In this document: positions 23,723-44,300 of the stretch, one piece after another
How positions within the stretch are numbered: the first letter of the stretch is position 1
How the letters are laid out: each line of letters starts with the position of its first letter
Assembly: GCF_037975245.1 (NCBI RefSeq)
Contig: NC_092582.1
Location: 6,116,001-6,180,000 of the forward strand
DNA from: Apostichopus japonicus
Lineage: Eukaryota > Echinodermata > Holothuroidea > Aspidochirotida > Stichopodidae
Direction of reading: 5' to 3'
Length of the DNA: 64,000 bases
Made by a program: the position numbers and the translations under genes
Notes under the pieces: generated by a model
The model's input: only the letters and a program-made list of their open reading frames with translations
What the model was told of the DNA's origin: nothing
Database searches by the model: none

Positions 23723-23939
23723 ACTGTGGACTTACTTGTTGGCGGGTTATTCTATAGTTGTACTGTCAACCTGGCACTGTGGGCCGGTTGGTCAAACATT
23801 AAAGTAGGGAACCGTGTACTTTTGTTTCAGTATACTTTCTACTCTTATACACCCTATCCAGATTTGTATGTGTGGAGGGAAGGGTAGGAGGGAGGCACAC
23901 CTTAGACAGTTGTAAAAATATTTGAATGAAATTGAACAA

Positions 23940-24250
23940 GTGCTTCATTGGTGCTTGCATATGTACCCAATCAGTCAATAAGTGGAATATATATTTACCC
24001 CCCCCCCCGCCCCTGTTCCATGTGTGATGCACTGGTGCTTATTGACCTGATTTTTTCGGTTCAATAGACAATGCATTGGTGCTTATATACATGATTGTTT
24101 GTTACGTAAGTGATGCACTAGCGCCTATTTACCCCATCATGGTTTAATAAGGGGTGCTTATTTACCTGATTGTCGGTTAAATGAGTGCTGCACTGGTGCT
24201 TATTTAACAAATCATCCATGCAATGAGCAGTGCATTGGTGCTTATAAGAT
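23940..24250. repeat. Imperfect tandem array, about 42-47 bp unit, seven copies
   Basis: Each copy contains TGCACTGGTGCTTATTTACC or a variant, followed by a TGATT...AAT...GTG tail. It ends about 370 bp before the RAB14 start. Confidence 0.75.
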
Positions 24251-24606
24251 ACTATAAGCTTGCAAATATTCATTGTTATTGTACCTTTGGATGAATTTAT
24301 TTTTTGAAGAATAAGGTAAAACATCAGCAGCATTACAATATTTTACAAACTATAATGTGGGCCTTTATATGTACTCCTCTCTCTCATTCTCTCTCTCTCT
24401 CCATTGTGGGGTTTCATAAAGGTGATCTTATCTGATTTTACAGGCAGCATTTTATAGAGTTTTGAAAACTTTGCTCATAAGCTGCACTCTGCTTACTTGT
24501 GCTCAAAGATGTTTTCTTCATGTAGCAAAATCTAACAAGTAACGAGTGACAGTTGAACTTGAAGTGAAAAATGTCTGTTTTTTTTATTATCTCATTTCAG
24601 AAGTAA

Positions 24607-33025
<8,419 letters not shown>

Positions 33026-35564
33026 CCCTCGCTGTGTCCATCCAAATAGCATCCACCATCCTGGTCTTGCCTAATGCATACCCATGGGTAACCTGTATCA
33101 TAACATTCACCCCCTCTCCCTCTCCCTATCCCTCCCTGATCCCCCAAAACCACAATTATGGTCTATTTATGCTCTCCATTTTTTCCCATTTCGTCTCGGA
33201 TAAACGTGTAATCTTCCAAAGGTGGAGACAAATCTAATTATGGGTGTAAAGTCTCAGTTTGATGTATAATTATGAACTCATTTGAGTTTTTGACAAGGTA
33301 CATTCCCTGGCTTTCGGTTCATCCGCTGTGTCATCAGGCCTCAGGGGGTACTGTAATTAGTAAAGAGTGTTTCTGAAAATTCAGTGATGGCAGAAGGAAA
33401 TGGTCTGATGCATGCATGAATTTAGTCAGCAAATAATGAGAGATTGAAATTCATGGAAGGTTCCTAGATAAAGTTGAAAAGGATTGCACTCGGACACTGA
33501 TGACCTTTCATATTACTGTGGACAGACAATTTGAGGAAATATTCCAGGTAATTAAACCATAGTTATATTAAAAAGTGTGAAATTATCAACTTTAAGATTT
33601 TCTCTCCGATCGCAGTTTCCAGGCCTGGTCGGTATCACTGCTGTACCAGTTTAAAGTAATATTCAAATAGTGAATAATGTAAAGATTTATGTCAATTTGA
33701 CCAGTGAAACCACTTTTATTGCCCTAGTTTTAACAGGGTTTAGTCGCCCATTCGGAGGGGGAAGGAGAGAGGGTGGGATGGGAGGGTAGTTGAAGAGGGC
33801 AAACTGTATTGGGCGAAAGAGTGTCTCTTCTTATCATTCCCAATATACATGGACCTTAATTGACAAAGAGTCAAAATTCGTTTGTGTTCCTTTGAATCTC
33901 AACAATAGTAGCTTCTGATAAGACCTTTGACCCGATTACTTCATCCACGTGTCGCAGACTTCTTAGTTTATATTGTCAAATATTCTTTCCTTACTCTAAT
34001 CTATTCTTAACATTTTCTGTTGACTACAGAAATCATCATGGCAGAATAATACTTGAGTTGTATTCATATATTAAGCTGTAATTTAGCTGTATATTTTCTT
34101 GATGAGTTGAAGCAGTCAAAAGTTCTATAGTTTGGAGCAAATTAATTGGTCATTCTGCTTGTCTGTTACCATGGGAAGAATCAGACATTTCATTTTAATG
34201 ACTAATTTATTAAATGGAACTAAACCAAAGTTAGAAGCGTTCTCTTCCTAAAATACCTCCTCAACTTTTGTCAGTGACAAGAATTGATTATCCTTCCTTT
34301 AACCTCTGTTTCTCTCTGTGATTTTCTGCTAATCTGTCTTTTCGTAACAATAACAACATTGATGCTCAGTAATTGTTCCATTTCATGTACACCATAATGT
34401 TAAGAACCTATCCCTTTGCTCAGCGTACTATGAAGGTAACACCTGTGCCAAGCTACATTGTTTAGTCTCTTGAATTAAATGTTGTCTAAGTTACCCAGAA
34501 ATTGATGAAAGCAGTTTTTGAGGAAATATTAATTACTGGCCTGGTAATGACATCGATGATGTGAGCATATATTATATATATAAAATCAAAAGGGTGAGAA
34601 AATGACATAATGTCATGGAAAGTCGTATCAGAGAGTTATTGCAGATGGAATACAATAGGTGAAAGCTAAACTACAGGCATCCTTCTTGTACTTTGAGATG
34701 AAGCACTCGGTGGAAGATTAAGCTTACCATTGACGATATAAAAACATTTTTTTTACCCCATTTTCATAGCGTAATCCTGTATTTAACAGATATGTGGTAA
34801 AGCCTAGTGGATTTAATTTGGTACAGGAAAATGTAAGTCAAGATTATTATTTTTTTTCTGTTAAAAATATTTTACATTGAAATGTATATCAGCTGTTTGT
34901 ATCAGCATTGCAAAGTTTCTTTCATTTAGGTTACAAACGAATTTGATTCTCCCTCATCCACTCCCCCCCTCCCAATTTCTTATTTTTATGTTTTTCTTTA
35001 TGCATTCTATTTCATAGAGTAGATTCCAGTGCTACTTATATCTCAAAGAATAAAACATAGAAGCACATTTTAAGGTTTTTTTAATGTTAAGCAGTTTTTT
35101 TACCTGCATGAAATGCACAAGACTGGTTATGTGTTCCACATACAATGGTTAACATCGATCGTGGCGGTTGTAAAACTGTCGTCTTCACACAAACTCGGTT
35201 TGGAAGGTTCCCTAAACATGAGCAGACAAGCTGTGCCGTGAATGTATCTTACCTTGTAGATTGCGAACGATTTCTGACAATTTTTTATTGCGAGTGATTC
35301 CCCCTCAGACAACTAACAATTTTCATTTGAAGGGTTTTAGCGATGCTAAAGTTGGTTTTCAGTCAAGACCATTGTATAGTGGCAGTCTGGCAGATATGAC
35401 TGGATAGACTTTGTAAGTAGAACTAGTCTATTTCAGCCGTTACACCCTCGGTTACACCCTGGTTTTAGGTCTTCTCTGATATTTCTTTAAGGTCCCATCC
35501 TCTTTCATCAATCAGTATGATAATTCACTGCCATTGGATGAGAAATTGGTTGACACGCAATAAA

Positions 35565-35584
35565 CACACACACACACACACACA
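35565..35584. repeat. (AC)n microsatellite
   Basis: About ten uninterrupted AC dinucleotides in the RAB14 3' flank. Confidence 0.85.
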
Positions 35585-35988
35585 AATGCACATACACAAA
35601 ACAATGACTATGTCAAGTTTATACCAAACAATGATATTGTTTGGTGTTGCCTTCAATGTCAGGAACTTGCACCTTCTTGGAGTCACCTTTTCTGTCATAT
35701 TTTCCCCCAAAAGTTGTATCTAACACTCCAGACTTACAATAATGGTTTTGCATAGCAACATGATAATGCTCTGCTAGAATCGTTAAGCCCAAAGAATGAA
35801 GCCAGTAGCAAATCAGAAGAATTTCTCAATTAGAAAACAAATTTGCAGTATCCATTGTACTCTCTACCTGCAAAGACAAATAGCAGAGATGCACAATTGA
35901 CTTTAGTTTCAAGGTGCTTAATTTGATGTGTGTTACTACAGTAGTCTCTGAAGTACAGTTTCTTTCGTAGCTTCTGGAAACACCACCT

Positions 35989-36110
35989 GCTCTCTGGATG
36001 CACCCCTCCTCCATCCACATCCACCCTTGTTCTCCCACCCCCCCCATTGCTCTCTGGATGCATCCCCTTCCTCCATCCACCTCCACCCTCGTTCTACCAC
36101 CCCCCCCACC
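35989..36110. repeat. 60-bp C-rich duplication
   Basis: CTCTCTGGATGCACCCC, then CTCCATCCACATCCACCC, then a C-run occurs twice in tandem. Confidence 0.8.
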
Positions 36111-36258
36111 ACCCCATCACCAATCCACCTCCCTTTTTAATTCAATGGTTGTGTGAAGGTTGTTATAGTTTTTAATGTAAACATGGAAGGGAATGGATAT
36201 GAATGAGAAAGTCATACATGTACATGTTTAACTGTGTCCAAGATATAATACTGTTGTA

Positions 36259-36264
36259 AATAAA
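36259..36264 (+). terminator. RAB14 polyadenylation signal candidate
   Basis: AATAAA in GTTGTAAATAAATTCC. Other candidates are at 35049 and 38475; which is used cannot be told from sequence. Confidence 0.35.
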
Positions 36265-37944
36265 TTCCATTATTATGTATTGTAACTATTAACTTAGTGA
36301 GGAACATGTCATTATTTAGCATCGAGATTTGACTCAAGACGAAACTGTCTCTATTTCCCGTAACTTTGTCTGTTTGCTAACTGCTTCCAAAAATCACACC
36401 AAAGTGAGGTAAACAATAACAAAAGTGGGAAGCCATCTTTTATATGATGGCTTAAATAATTTGTATACATTAGTAAGATCAGGGTGGGTGGATGATTATA
36501 TTTCCTTTGCTCTTATTTTTTTTTTTTTTAAGTTTTGCAAACATCTGTACAGTGTTTAGTGTTAACTATGTGAGTATATTTCTTTCAATTGACCTTTGAC
36601 ACGGTGTAGTTAACATGTCATTATCATTCATTAGCTAAACCTACCAAATTTTTAAGTGGAATGTTAGTCCAGAGTATCAAGGCAGAGTTTATGGGGCTAT
36701 ATTTAAAGTTAGCAAGAGAGATGACATTAAAGCTTTCTGTGATTGTTTCGGGACAAAAAATTGTCGAATCCTGGACATTGGAATCCTTTTCTTCAGTGAA
36801 AGTGTAGCAAGTTAAGCGAAGCCTGTGGTGATTGCAATTCACTGAACTAGTACTAATGTATTGGTTCAGTTCCATTCAAACTGATTGAATACAATGCTTT
36901 GTCACAGGTCTTTTCTCTCACTATATATATGTCTCACTTGTAAGCTCAATATGCTTCTATCAGTGTGAAACCTGTCAACTCTATTTCAATTTTTATTTCA
37001 TGTAGTGATATAATTGCTAACCTAAAATTTTGCAGAAACTAAATAACTAAAAAATTTAAAATTGATGAAATTATTTTGGTAAACAACCAATCGGTGTTGT
37101 TGGTAATGCCACTGCGGATTGTTTTGGTAAAATGCAATCAATATATGATGAATGTATTTGTGGTATAAATGTGTTTTAGATTGAAAGTCTTGGGAGGTTC
37201 CTGCTCTATTTTACTTAATTATAGAAATTAATTAAAAATAAAAAGTAATTGGGAATCAAGTGATTGTAAGCTTTGTTGTGACATTCTGCAAGAATTTTTG
37301 TTGGGAACAAATGTTTTTTTGTTGGGATGTACCAACAAAATGTGGTAATGAAATGTGACATTTTTGTAAAAAAAATTCAGTGCTACTGCTTTGTGCAATA
37401 CAGGAATATCAGAATGCATTGGACAGATATGTGAAATTCATTTGGATGCTTAGAATGGAAAATGTATATATGTCATTTTCACTTTCTCCACGGTCACCTG
37501 ATATCGCAATTCCCTGTCGAAAGTCTACATGGAGATGCCATAGGGAAGCAGAGGGGTGTAATGCAGTATGATACATTTGTGGCAATATCTTGTGTGGTTG
37601 GGGGGGGGGGGTGGGTGGAGAGGGCAGTAACTGTTGTATAACACTCAATCAAAAGAAATTAACTACTTCTCTTGATCAATATTGAGAGTACTTATTGTAG
37701 AAGAAAAAGCAGCATGCCTTAGGTGACGATATCAAGAGATTGTTCTTGTGTAGGTATAACATTAGCCTGTAATGTGAAATCAAGACAAGGTTTACTCCTA
37801 CCACCTTTAGTATAGTGAATTAAGTCTATGTACAAATTTGAGTTGGTAACACTTTTGGCATTCTCTCTCTGAGATGTATCATAACATGATTGAGAGAGAT
37901 CTCATGGTGTCATTTTGTGTGGAAAGTACTCTCAAAGGTTGACC

Positions 37945-38093
37945 CAGGCCCATAGCCGGGAATTCTAAGTTTTGCAGGGGCACCAACAATTTAGGGAGGG
38001 GAAGTTTGAAATAATACAAGTGTCCTGTAACTTGTTAAGATGGGGTTGTCCCCTTCCCACCTCCCTCTTGTCCCCAGTGTGGCTATGGTCCTG
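37945..38093. mobile_element. 149-bp hAT-like MITE
   Basis: Ends CAGGCCCATAGCCGGG and (reverse complement) CAGGACCATAGCCACA. Flanks GGTTGACC (37937-37944) and TGTTGACC (38094-38101) match at seven of eight positions, consistent with an aged 8-bp hAT duplication. Confidence 0.7.
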
Positions 38094-38101
38094 TGTTGAC
38101 C

Positions 38102-41100
38102 TCTATCATCATTGATTAACTCAACTGTGGGCAGTTTCTGTGGAAAGTTTGACATTGCTTCAGGTTGATTTCATTCAACCACAATTTGATCTCTGTCAGT
38201 AGCTCTAATAGGAAAAAAAGAAGCAGTTCCTCTCATGATTAGATCAAAAAATCTATCTACACCAAGTATCTTAAAAAGTGAGGTAAATCTGTCTGATGAA
38301 TGTCTCCTAAAGTTATTTTAATTATTAAGTTTCTGCAAAAGAATGGCTCCGATTCGCTTTAAACAGAATTTTGTAGGCTCCTGTCGATAATATGGTGTAA
38401 TCTCTTTCCTTTGTTGCTATTGATACTGTGATGTATTATTATGTTATTGAACAATGGGTCGATTTCTAAGATGTAATAAACAAAAATATATAACAAATAT
38501 TTGTTTTGTGTTGGTATGTGTTTTACGGTCTATTCTCATCCTATAAGATTTTTGCAGTCAAACCCCTGCATCCATGCCAGAAGATAGCCAGACCTCTGCC
38601 ATCCCCCCCCCCCACCCTGGAGGAGAGAGAAGGAAAAGTGGGAGATATGAAAAACAAAAATGGAAAAATCCAGAAAAAGAAATGGTAAAAAGCAAGAGGG
38701 AAATTCATGAATAGGAAGTGTAACACTCTCTCTGCAAAACCAGCTTTAAAGAAAATTTAGCACTCATACCTGTACTTGGTGGTCTCTACACAACCATGTA
38801 CAGGTACAAATCTTCCTTAGTCTGGTTATACTTCTAGTCTAGGGGAGTTGGGGTGGAGGGGAGGTAGATTGGGATATATCTTCTATCAATGCAATGAAGA
38901 CAGCTATCCCTAGCAAAGACTGCATGATGTCTCAAGACAATGGCATATGATGGAAGAAGACTTATTTCTCTTCAGATAAACCTGTACCAATGTTTATGAA
39001 GTCACTTCCATAACAAGACTATTGAACATGTCAGGAATTACCACTGGCTTCGGATAGAATGTATGGGGGTGGGGGGTTGGTGGAGTTAAGGCATCTCTCC
39101 ATCCCTCCCATCTTTATTTGACACCAACAGAAAAGCCAAAGGTTGAATGTAATGATTATCAATAGTTTACAACAGTGACAAATGAAGAAGAAAAATGATA
39201 AATGCATTGGCTGCTGTATGTTTATTTTTAAACTCAATATAAGTTATCATCCTTATACATATACACACTATATTACATTGCTTGCTAATGACTGGTTTCA
39301 TTGGTACAGTATTAACCAGTTTAAAGAGGTATTCCAATTTGTTGTTTGTTTTTTTCAAAGTCAGTGAAAATGCTTTTTTTTCTACTGCATATTACAGAGT
39401 CCCATTGGGTTTAGCATGCCTGTATATACCAAAGTCAATCAAAGTAGATGAAAGTATCAACAAAATAATTGTAGATGCTCCTTTAACTAGTTTTCTCAAC
39501 CTGCCGCAAAATGCAGTTCCTTGTACATCAAGCTTTTGGAAGGTGAAAGTGAGGGCTAAAAGTGTTTTGGTAGATCAAGGAAGTAGTTCTTCAGATTTGA
39601 AAAAGACTGAATAGTTTGCTGGTAATTTAGCAGTAACCTGCAAAGTAGGCCTGCATGTAAAGTAGGAAATTCAAAAAAGCGCCAGTATGAATATCATGTT
39701 AAAATTAGTTCAAGGTTAGGAACTGTTCATACTGTCAGTACAAGTGCTTTGAGGAATAATGTGAGGACAGTATAGAGTAGTACTAGCATTAAAAAACTTC
39801 CCCAACTGGCTGACCTAATTTTGCTTACTTTTATCAAATGTAATTCAATCAGCACCATAAGATTTACTAGCATAGTTGTGAAAGCTTGAATTATAAAAAA
39901 AAAATTATCGCCTAACGTGCATTTCCTAGTGGAGCACATTGAAGATAGATGTACTTAGAACACGATGGATTTTTCAAATCCCTGTAACAAAATTCCTCTA
40001 GATTGGACTTTTTAGGTCTTTTAGGAAATTTTGTTAGTTTATTTTTCAGTATTGAAAGCAACAGTAGTCAATCATAAATCTTTTACAAATTATTACCAAA
40101 TATATACAATTATTGTAGTCCAGAAAATAATAGCAATAGCATAAAGTTAAGGCACAGTATAATGCATGCATAGTAGAATATAAGGCTGTTTGAATTTGTT
40201 TGCTATAAAAGTGTGCATCTTAAATGTGAAATATCTGAAAGTATAATAGATAGGTAGCATTGTTAGGATACATGCTTAGTCTAAATATTCTGTAAACTAA
40301 CAAAATGTTATCTTTTGCTAAAATTGTAACTCTCAAATCCAAAAGAATTTGACTTAACTAAGCAATCCTAAAAAAAACTCATTCATTCATTGCACATTGC
40401 TGAAAGGAATGTCCTGTGCTGAATTTAATTAAAACTTAAAAAAGCTTTTAATTCTCATTCTTTTGCAAGATTAAATTATTAATATTTTCCTTCTTAGCTG
40501 TTATCTGAAAGTATTAACTTAAATGTTGGAATGCTGGAATAAACTATAAATTTTCAAACTTTTTGAATAAATTATTCATCTTAAAATGATTTAGTGATTT
40601 AGTAGTTAACATGTCTTTCAGGAGTAGAAAGTGGTCAGCACATTTTTGTAATTTACAATATTTTCCCCCTTTTTTATTGATAGGAAATTAATGTGAATTT
40701 TATCACTAGATATCAATGTTAAATTTACTGACTTTTTGACAATTTATCACATCTGCTAATTATTTTATGGAATGCTTTGGATAAGGAGAGATATGAAAAT
40801 ACAATTATAAAAGTGCAGCAGAAACTTTAAAATACTGGAATGACAAGTGTGAATGAAGAAATTTCAAGGAAATATGACTGGGAAGTAGCTTAAGGATCTT
40901 GTGTACTTATTTTTCACCTTTCACTCATTTTTACTCATCTGGAAATAAAAAAACAACTCTGAAAATTGCTCAAAACCAAAGCATGTGAAGTGGAAGAATT
41001 TTTTGGATATGATTTCAACGGAACATCTGTATTTGTACTAATATAATTGTATATTTTACAAGATTCCACATCACTTAAATACCACAAGACAGATTGAAAA

Positions 41101-41162
41101 TTTCATTTAAGCTGTTAAATTGCTCTTACAAGTAATTCTGGCTGTTTTCAAAATGTTTTTTT
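38102..41162. other. Intergenic between convergent RAB14 and TEKTL1, no gene seen
   Basis: AT-rich, with an AATAAA at 38475 that may end RAB14. Several short open frames (for example 39282-39614) show no recognisable protein features and lack plausible splice context. Confidence 0.5.
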
Positions 41163-41168
41163 TTTATT
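41163..41168 (-). terminator. TEKTL1 polyadenylation signal candidate
   Basis: AATAAA on the minus strand, 28 nt after the stop codon, implying a very short 3' UTR. Confidence 0.55.
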
Positions 41169-41195
41169 GTGTCCGTTCTAAATAAGACTTTGAAT

Positions 41196-41378
41196 CTACA
41201 CGCTTCCAACGACCCATCTGTGATTGGCTAGACGACGGCGCATTCTCACGACCGAAGAGTCCACGTTCGCACCTGCGTGTTTGTGTCGAATGTCGTGCTG
41301 GAGACGGGACTGAGCCATTTGAAGTAGAGCAATATTCCTACTGGTCTGTAGCAGTGACTTATCCAAGCCCTCTGCTCC
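41196..41378 (-). CDS. TEKTL1: TEKTL1 exon 5 with stop
   Basis: 60 codons and TAG. Begins GAEGLDKSLLQTSRNIALLQ and ends RMRRRLANHRWVVGSV. Confidence 0.85.
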   Translation of the reverse strand, partial: GAEGLDKSLLQTSRNIALLQMAQSRLQHDIRHKHAGANVDSSVVRMRRRLANHRWVVGSV

Positions 41379-44300
41379 CTGAAATATAGAGAAATATGAG
41401 AGGATAATAATTTGATGTCTTTATCATGTACAGAATGGAGATTAAATTAAATACAGTAGCTACTCATAGAAATGTTTGTAATTAATTCTAGTATATAATG
41501 GATTTTAATTTTTCAAACTTTGTAATATGTTCATTATTTATGACCTTCATATCATTTTTCTAACATTAATTCAAAATGGGCAAATTTGAAAAGATTTCTT
41601 GCTTTGGAAAAGAACCTCACTTGTAGGAAATTTTCCCAAACTCTACGTTGAATTCTTTTGACCGTAAAATATGTCCAATGAAATTGTTGAAAGTAAGTTC
41701 CATACCATTGATCCACAAGTGGGTAATAACATACACATATATGTAGAAACCATATGCAAATTAGATCACCATGAACGGTCCAAGGCATAATCAATATGAA
41801 ACACATACACATGATTGTGCAGTCAATACCAATGTCTTGAGAGAACATGACCCTCTTTACACTGCACTGTGCTCAATTCTGATAATCACATTCATCTTTC
41901 ACAGAAACAATATTGTAACAAGTGCAGGTGTTTTTATATAACTGTAAACGACGGGCAAACCGCCCATCCTTGAATAATTTCCTACACACCTTGATGATAT
42001 CTTGAGCTTCGGGTAAGTTTGTACCGGGATGTCGCTGATAGACCTTAACGAGGGGTCTGCCCAGCCGCTCCCTCGTTTCTAAGTTAGACTGCACTTCTGG
42101 ACCTACGGTGTACCCCAGGGCCTTCTCTGTAGCATCGTACCACCTCTGGGAACGATGAATGGCGTGCCTGTTCTCTCCTGAAGCAACTGTGAGGTATTGC
42201 TGAAAAGTACAACAAAGAGACAAAAACAATCGTTAAAAATCTCTATGGCTCTAGAGGTGATTTCTTTCCTCTGTTTGATAGGAAAGGGTATCAGTCAGCA
42301 ACTCCCAAATTTTGTTTCTTTTTCATAGAAAAATACACGAAAGTACATGGATGTCAAAGTGAGGTCACTTCTTCAGGGCATGAATCTATGAAATTGATAG
42401 TTGGCATAAGTGCTCCAAATCTGTTTTCTACCCTTCTTCTGCCCCCTCCCTCCCTCATACAATAAATGTTAGCTTCAAAGTGTGCGTTCCAGTGGCTTTA
42501 TACTAAGTCTATGTTATTTGTTGTGGTTAACGCAGCAAAGATGTAATCTCCATACATTCTTAAGACCCTTTGCGATACATTTACAGGTTACCAAGCAGCA
42601 GTGAGTAGACAGTCAATGAGTTTAGAGAAAATGTAAATTGAATTCCTTCATCTGTTCATTCTTCTTATATAGAATTATCAAATCTGTTGACATTCTGAGA
42701 AAATGCAAACTTCTTCTGTTACACCATATAACTTGGGCAAAACAAGTTTTACACGTGTTGAAGAATTTTGTTTCCCTGTGAAGGTTGTTTTTGTTTCCTG
42801 TGAAGGTTGTTTTGTTTCCTGTGAAGTTTGTTTTGTTTATTGTGAATGTGAAGGTTGTTTTGTTTATTGTGAAGGTTGTTTTGTTTCCTGTGATGGTTGT
42901 TTCATTTCCTGTGAAGGTTGTTTTGTTTCCTATGAATGTTGTTTTCTTTCCTGTGAATGTTGTTGTGTTTCCTGTGAACTTGTGAAGGTTGTTTTGTTTC
43001 CTGTGAAGGTTGTTTTGTTTCCTGTGAAGGTTAGTTTGTTTCCTGTGAAGGTTGTTTTGTTTCCTATGAGGGTTGTTTTGTTTCCTGTGAAGGTTGTGTT
43101 TTTTAAAGTTTAATTTCAGTACCTTGAGAGTGACAGTTTCAGCGACTTTCCTGTTCATTCCACCGTTGACAGCTTCGTGCGCTGCCTGCTGGAGTTTCTG
43201 AGTATTGTCGATGGCTTCCTTGATTTCTCTTCTCAGTACACTCGATCTCTGTCTAGCTTCTTTGGCCTGAGCGATAGCTTGGGCTGCTTCGGGCGTAAAG
43301 GGCCCTAATGGGTCGGTGGGGGGTGTCATGGCACCGCTACCATCCCCTTCGACTGGAGAGCCACGACCGTTCGGATTCTGCATATTCAGGTCGATCTGAC
43401 GAGAATAGCCGAGCCCGTTCCCACCGAAGGACATGGTCTTGTCTTGGTGGCGGGAATGACGTCCACTGTTACGAGATGCTCGACCGCTTGTGACCGAGGA
43501 CACTGCATGACAGATGAGGTCTAGAACTTGGTTCCGCTCTTGGATGACCGCACTAAGTCTTCTTCTGCATTGATCTAAAACCTGTGTTGTGTAAGATAAA
43601 CAATGTTTATTTTGAACTTGAGCTATAGAAGGACACTTACATTAATCCTTTCATATTCCATAACATGTTTCCTTATTATGCTCCAAATAATTGTTTTATT
43701 ATTTCTAATGATAACACAGACCTGTTGAGAGGACCAGATATATGTTTTGTAAAATTGTGTTTCTAAAGGCATGAAAGTACCTGGTTTTATACTTAATCCT
43801 AAGTCTTTTATGACTTTGTGAAAAAGGAAACTTATTATGGCAGATAAGATTTTAAATTAAAAGAAACTAACACTTTAGCATAGAGCAGCTAGCAGATAGT
43901 GTACATATGGTTTTGTTAAGGTATATTAAAGCTGGTTAAATGCAAGAATTTGCATCAATTTTGCAGTATTTTAGCTGGATAAGCTTTTTTGGTACTTGAT
44001 ATATCACCTTAAATATCACCAAACAAATGTTTCAATTATTAATGTAGTAATTAAATTGACTACATTGGCAGTTTGGAACTATTTAATATGGGGGAGGGGA
44101 GAGATGGGGTGATATTAACATGCAAAACTTAGTTATTGCAGTTGCTGTACAGTACATATTAAAAGCACAATAAAACTAAAAAGAAGATGCAATTAAAAGT
44201 TAAGTGAAAGTCAATCTTACTGACATAGTTGGGATGAAATTACATCACATATGTTTATGTCATTTCTAGAGAGAATTAGTTGAAATTCTTCTTATTAGAA

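Larger units (their letters stand above)
21190..23870. repeat. Diverged multi-copy local repeat, interrupted by two MITEs
   Basis: Phrases such as GTGGCTACACCAGCTGG, TACTTTGTCAAATACCC, AACCCATCATTGAACCC, AGTTTAATGTTAAGAAAG and TACTGTGTGTGCATTGTGT recur at irregular spacing (for example CTTTGTCAAATACCC at 22095 and 22496; the CATTGTGT phrase near 22262 and 23003). The copies are old. Insertions at 21388-22094 and 23043-23722 split two of them. Confidence 0.65.
33026..37944. other. RAB14 3' UTR and downstream flank
   Basis: No further coding exon. Canonical AATAAA hexamers on the plus strand occur at 35049, 36259 and 38475, so the UTR could be long, as in vertebrate RAB14. It contains an (AC)n run at 35565-35584, a two-copy C-rich 60-bp repeat at 35989-36110 and simple T-runs. 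Confidence 0.5.

Noticed and set aside
39282-39614. 110-codon plus-strand frame in the RAB14-TEKTL1 gap
   Set aside because: No domain, no homology I recognise, AT-rich noncoding context.
42703-43113. Cysteine-rich 136-codon plus-strand frame (CEGCFVS repeats)
   Set aside because: Product of the 21-bp minisatellite read on the strand opposite to TEKTL1; no start context or conservation argument.
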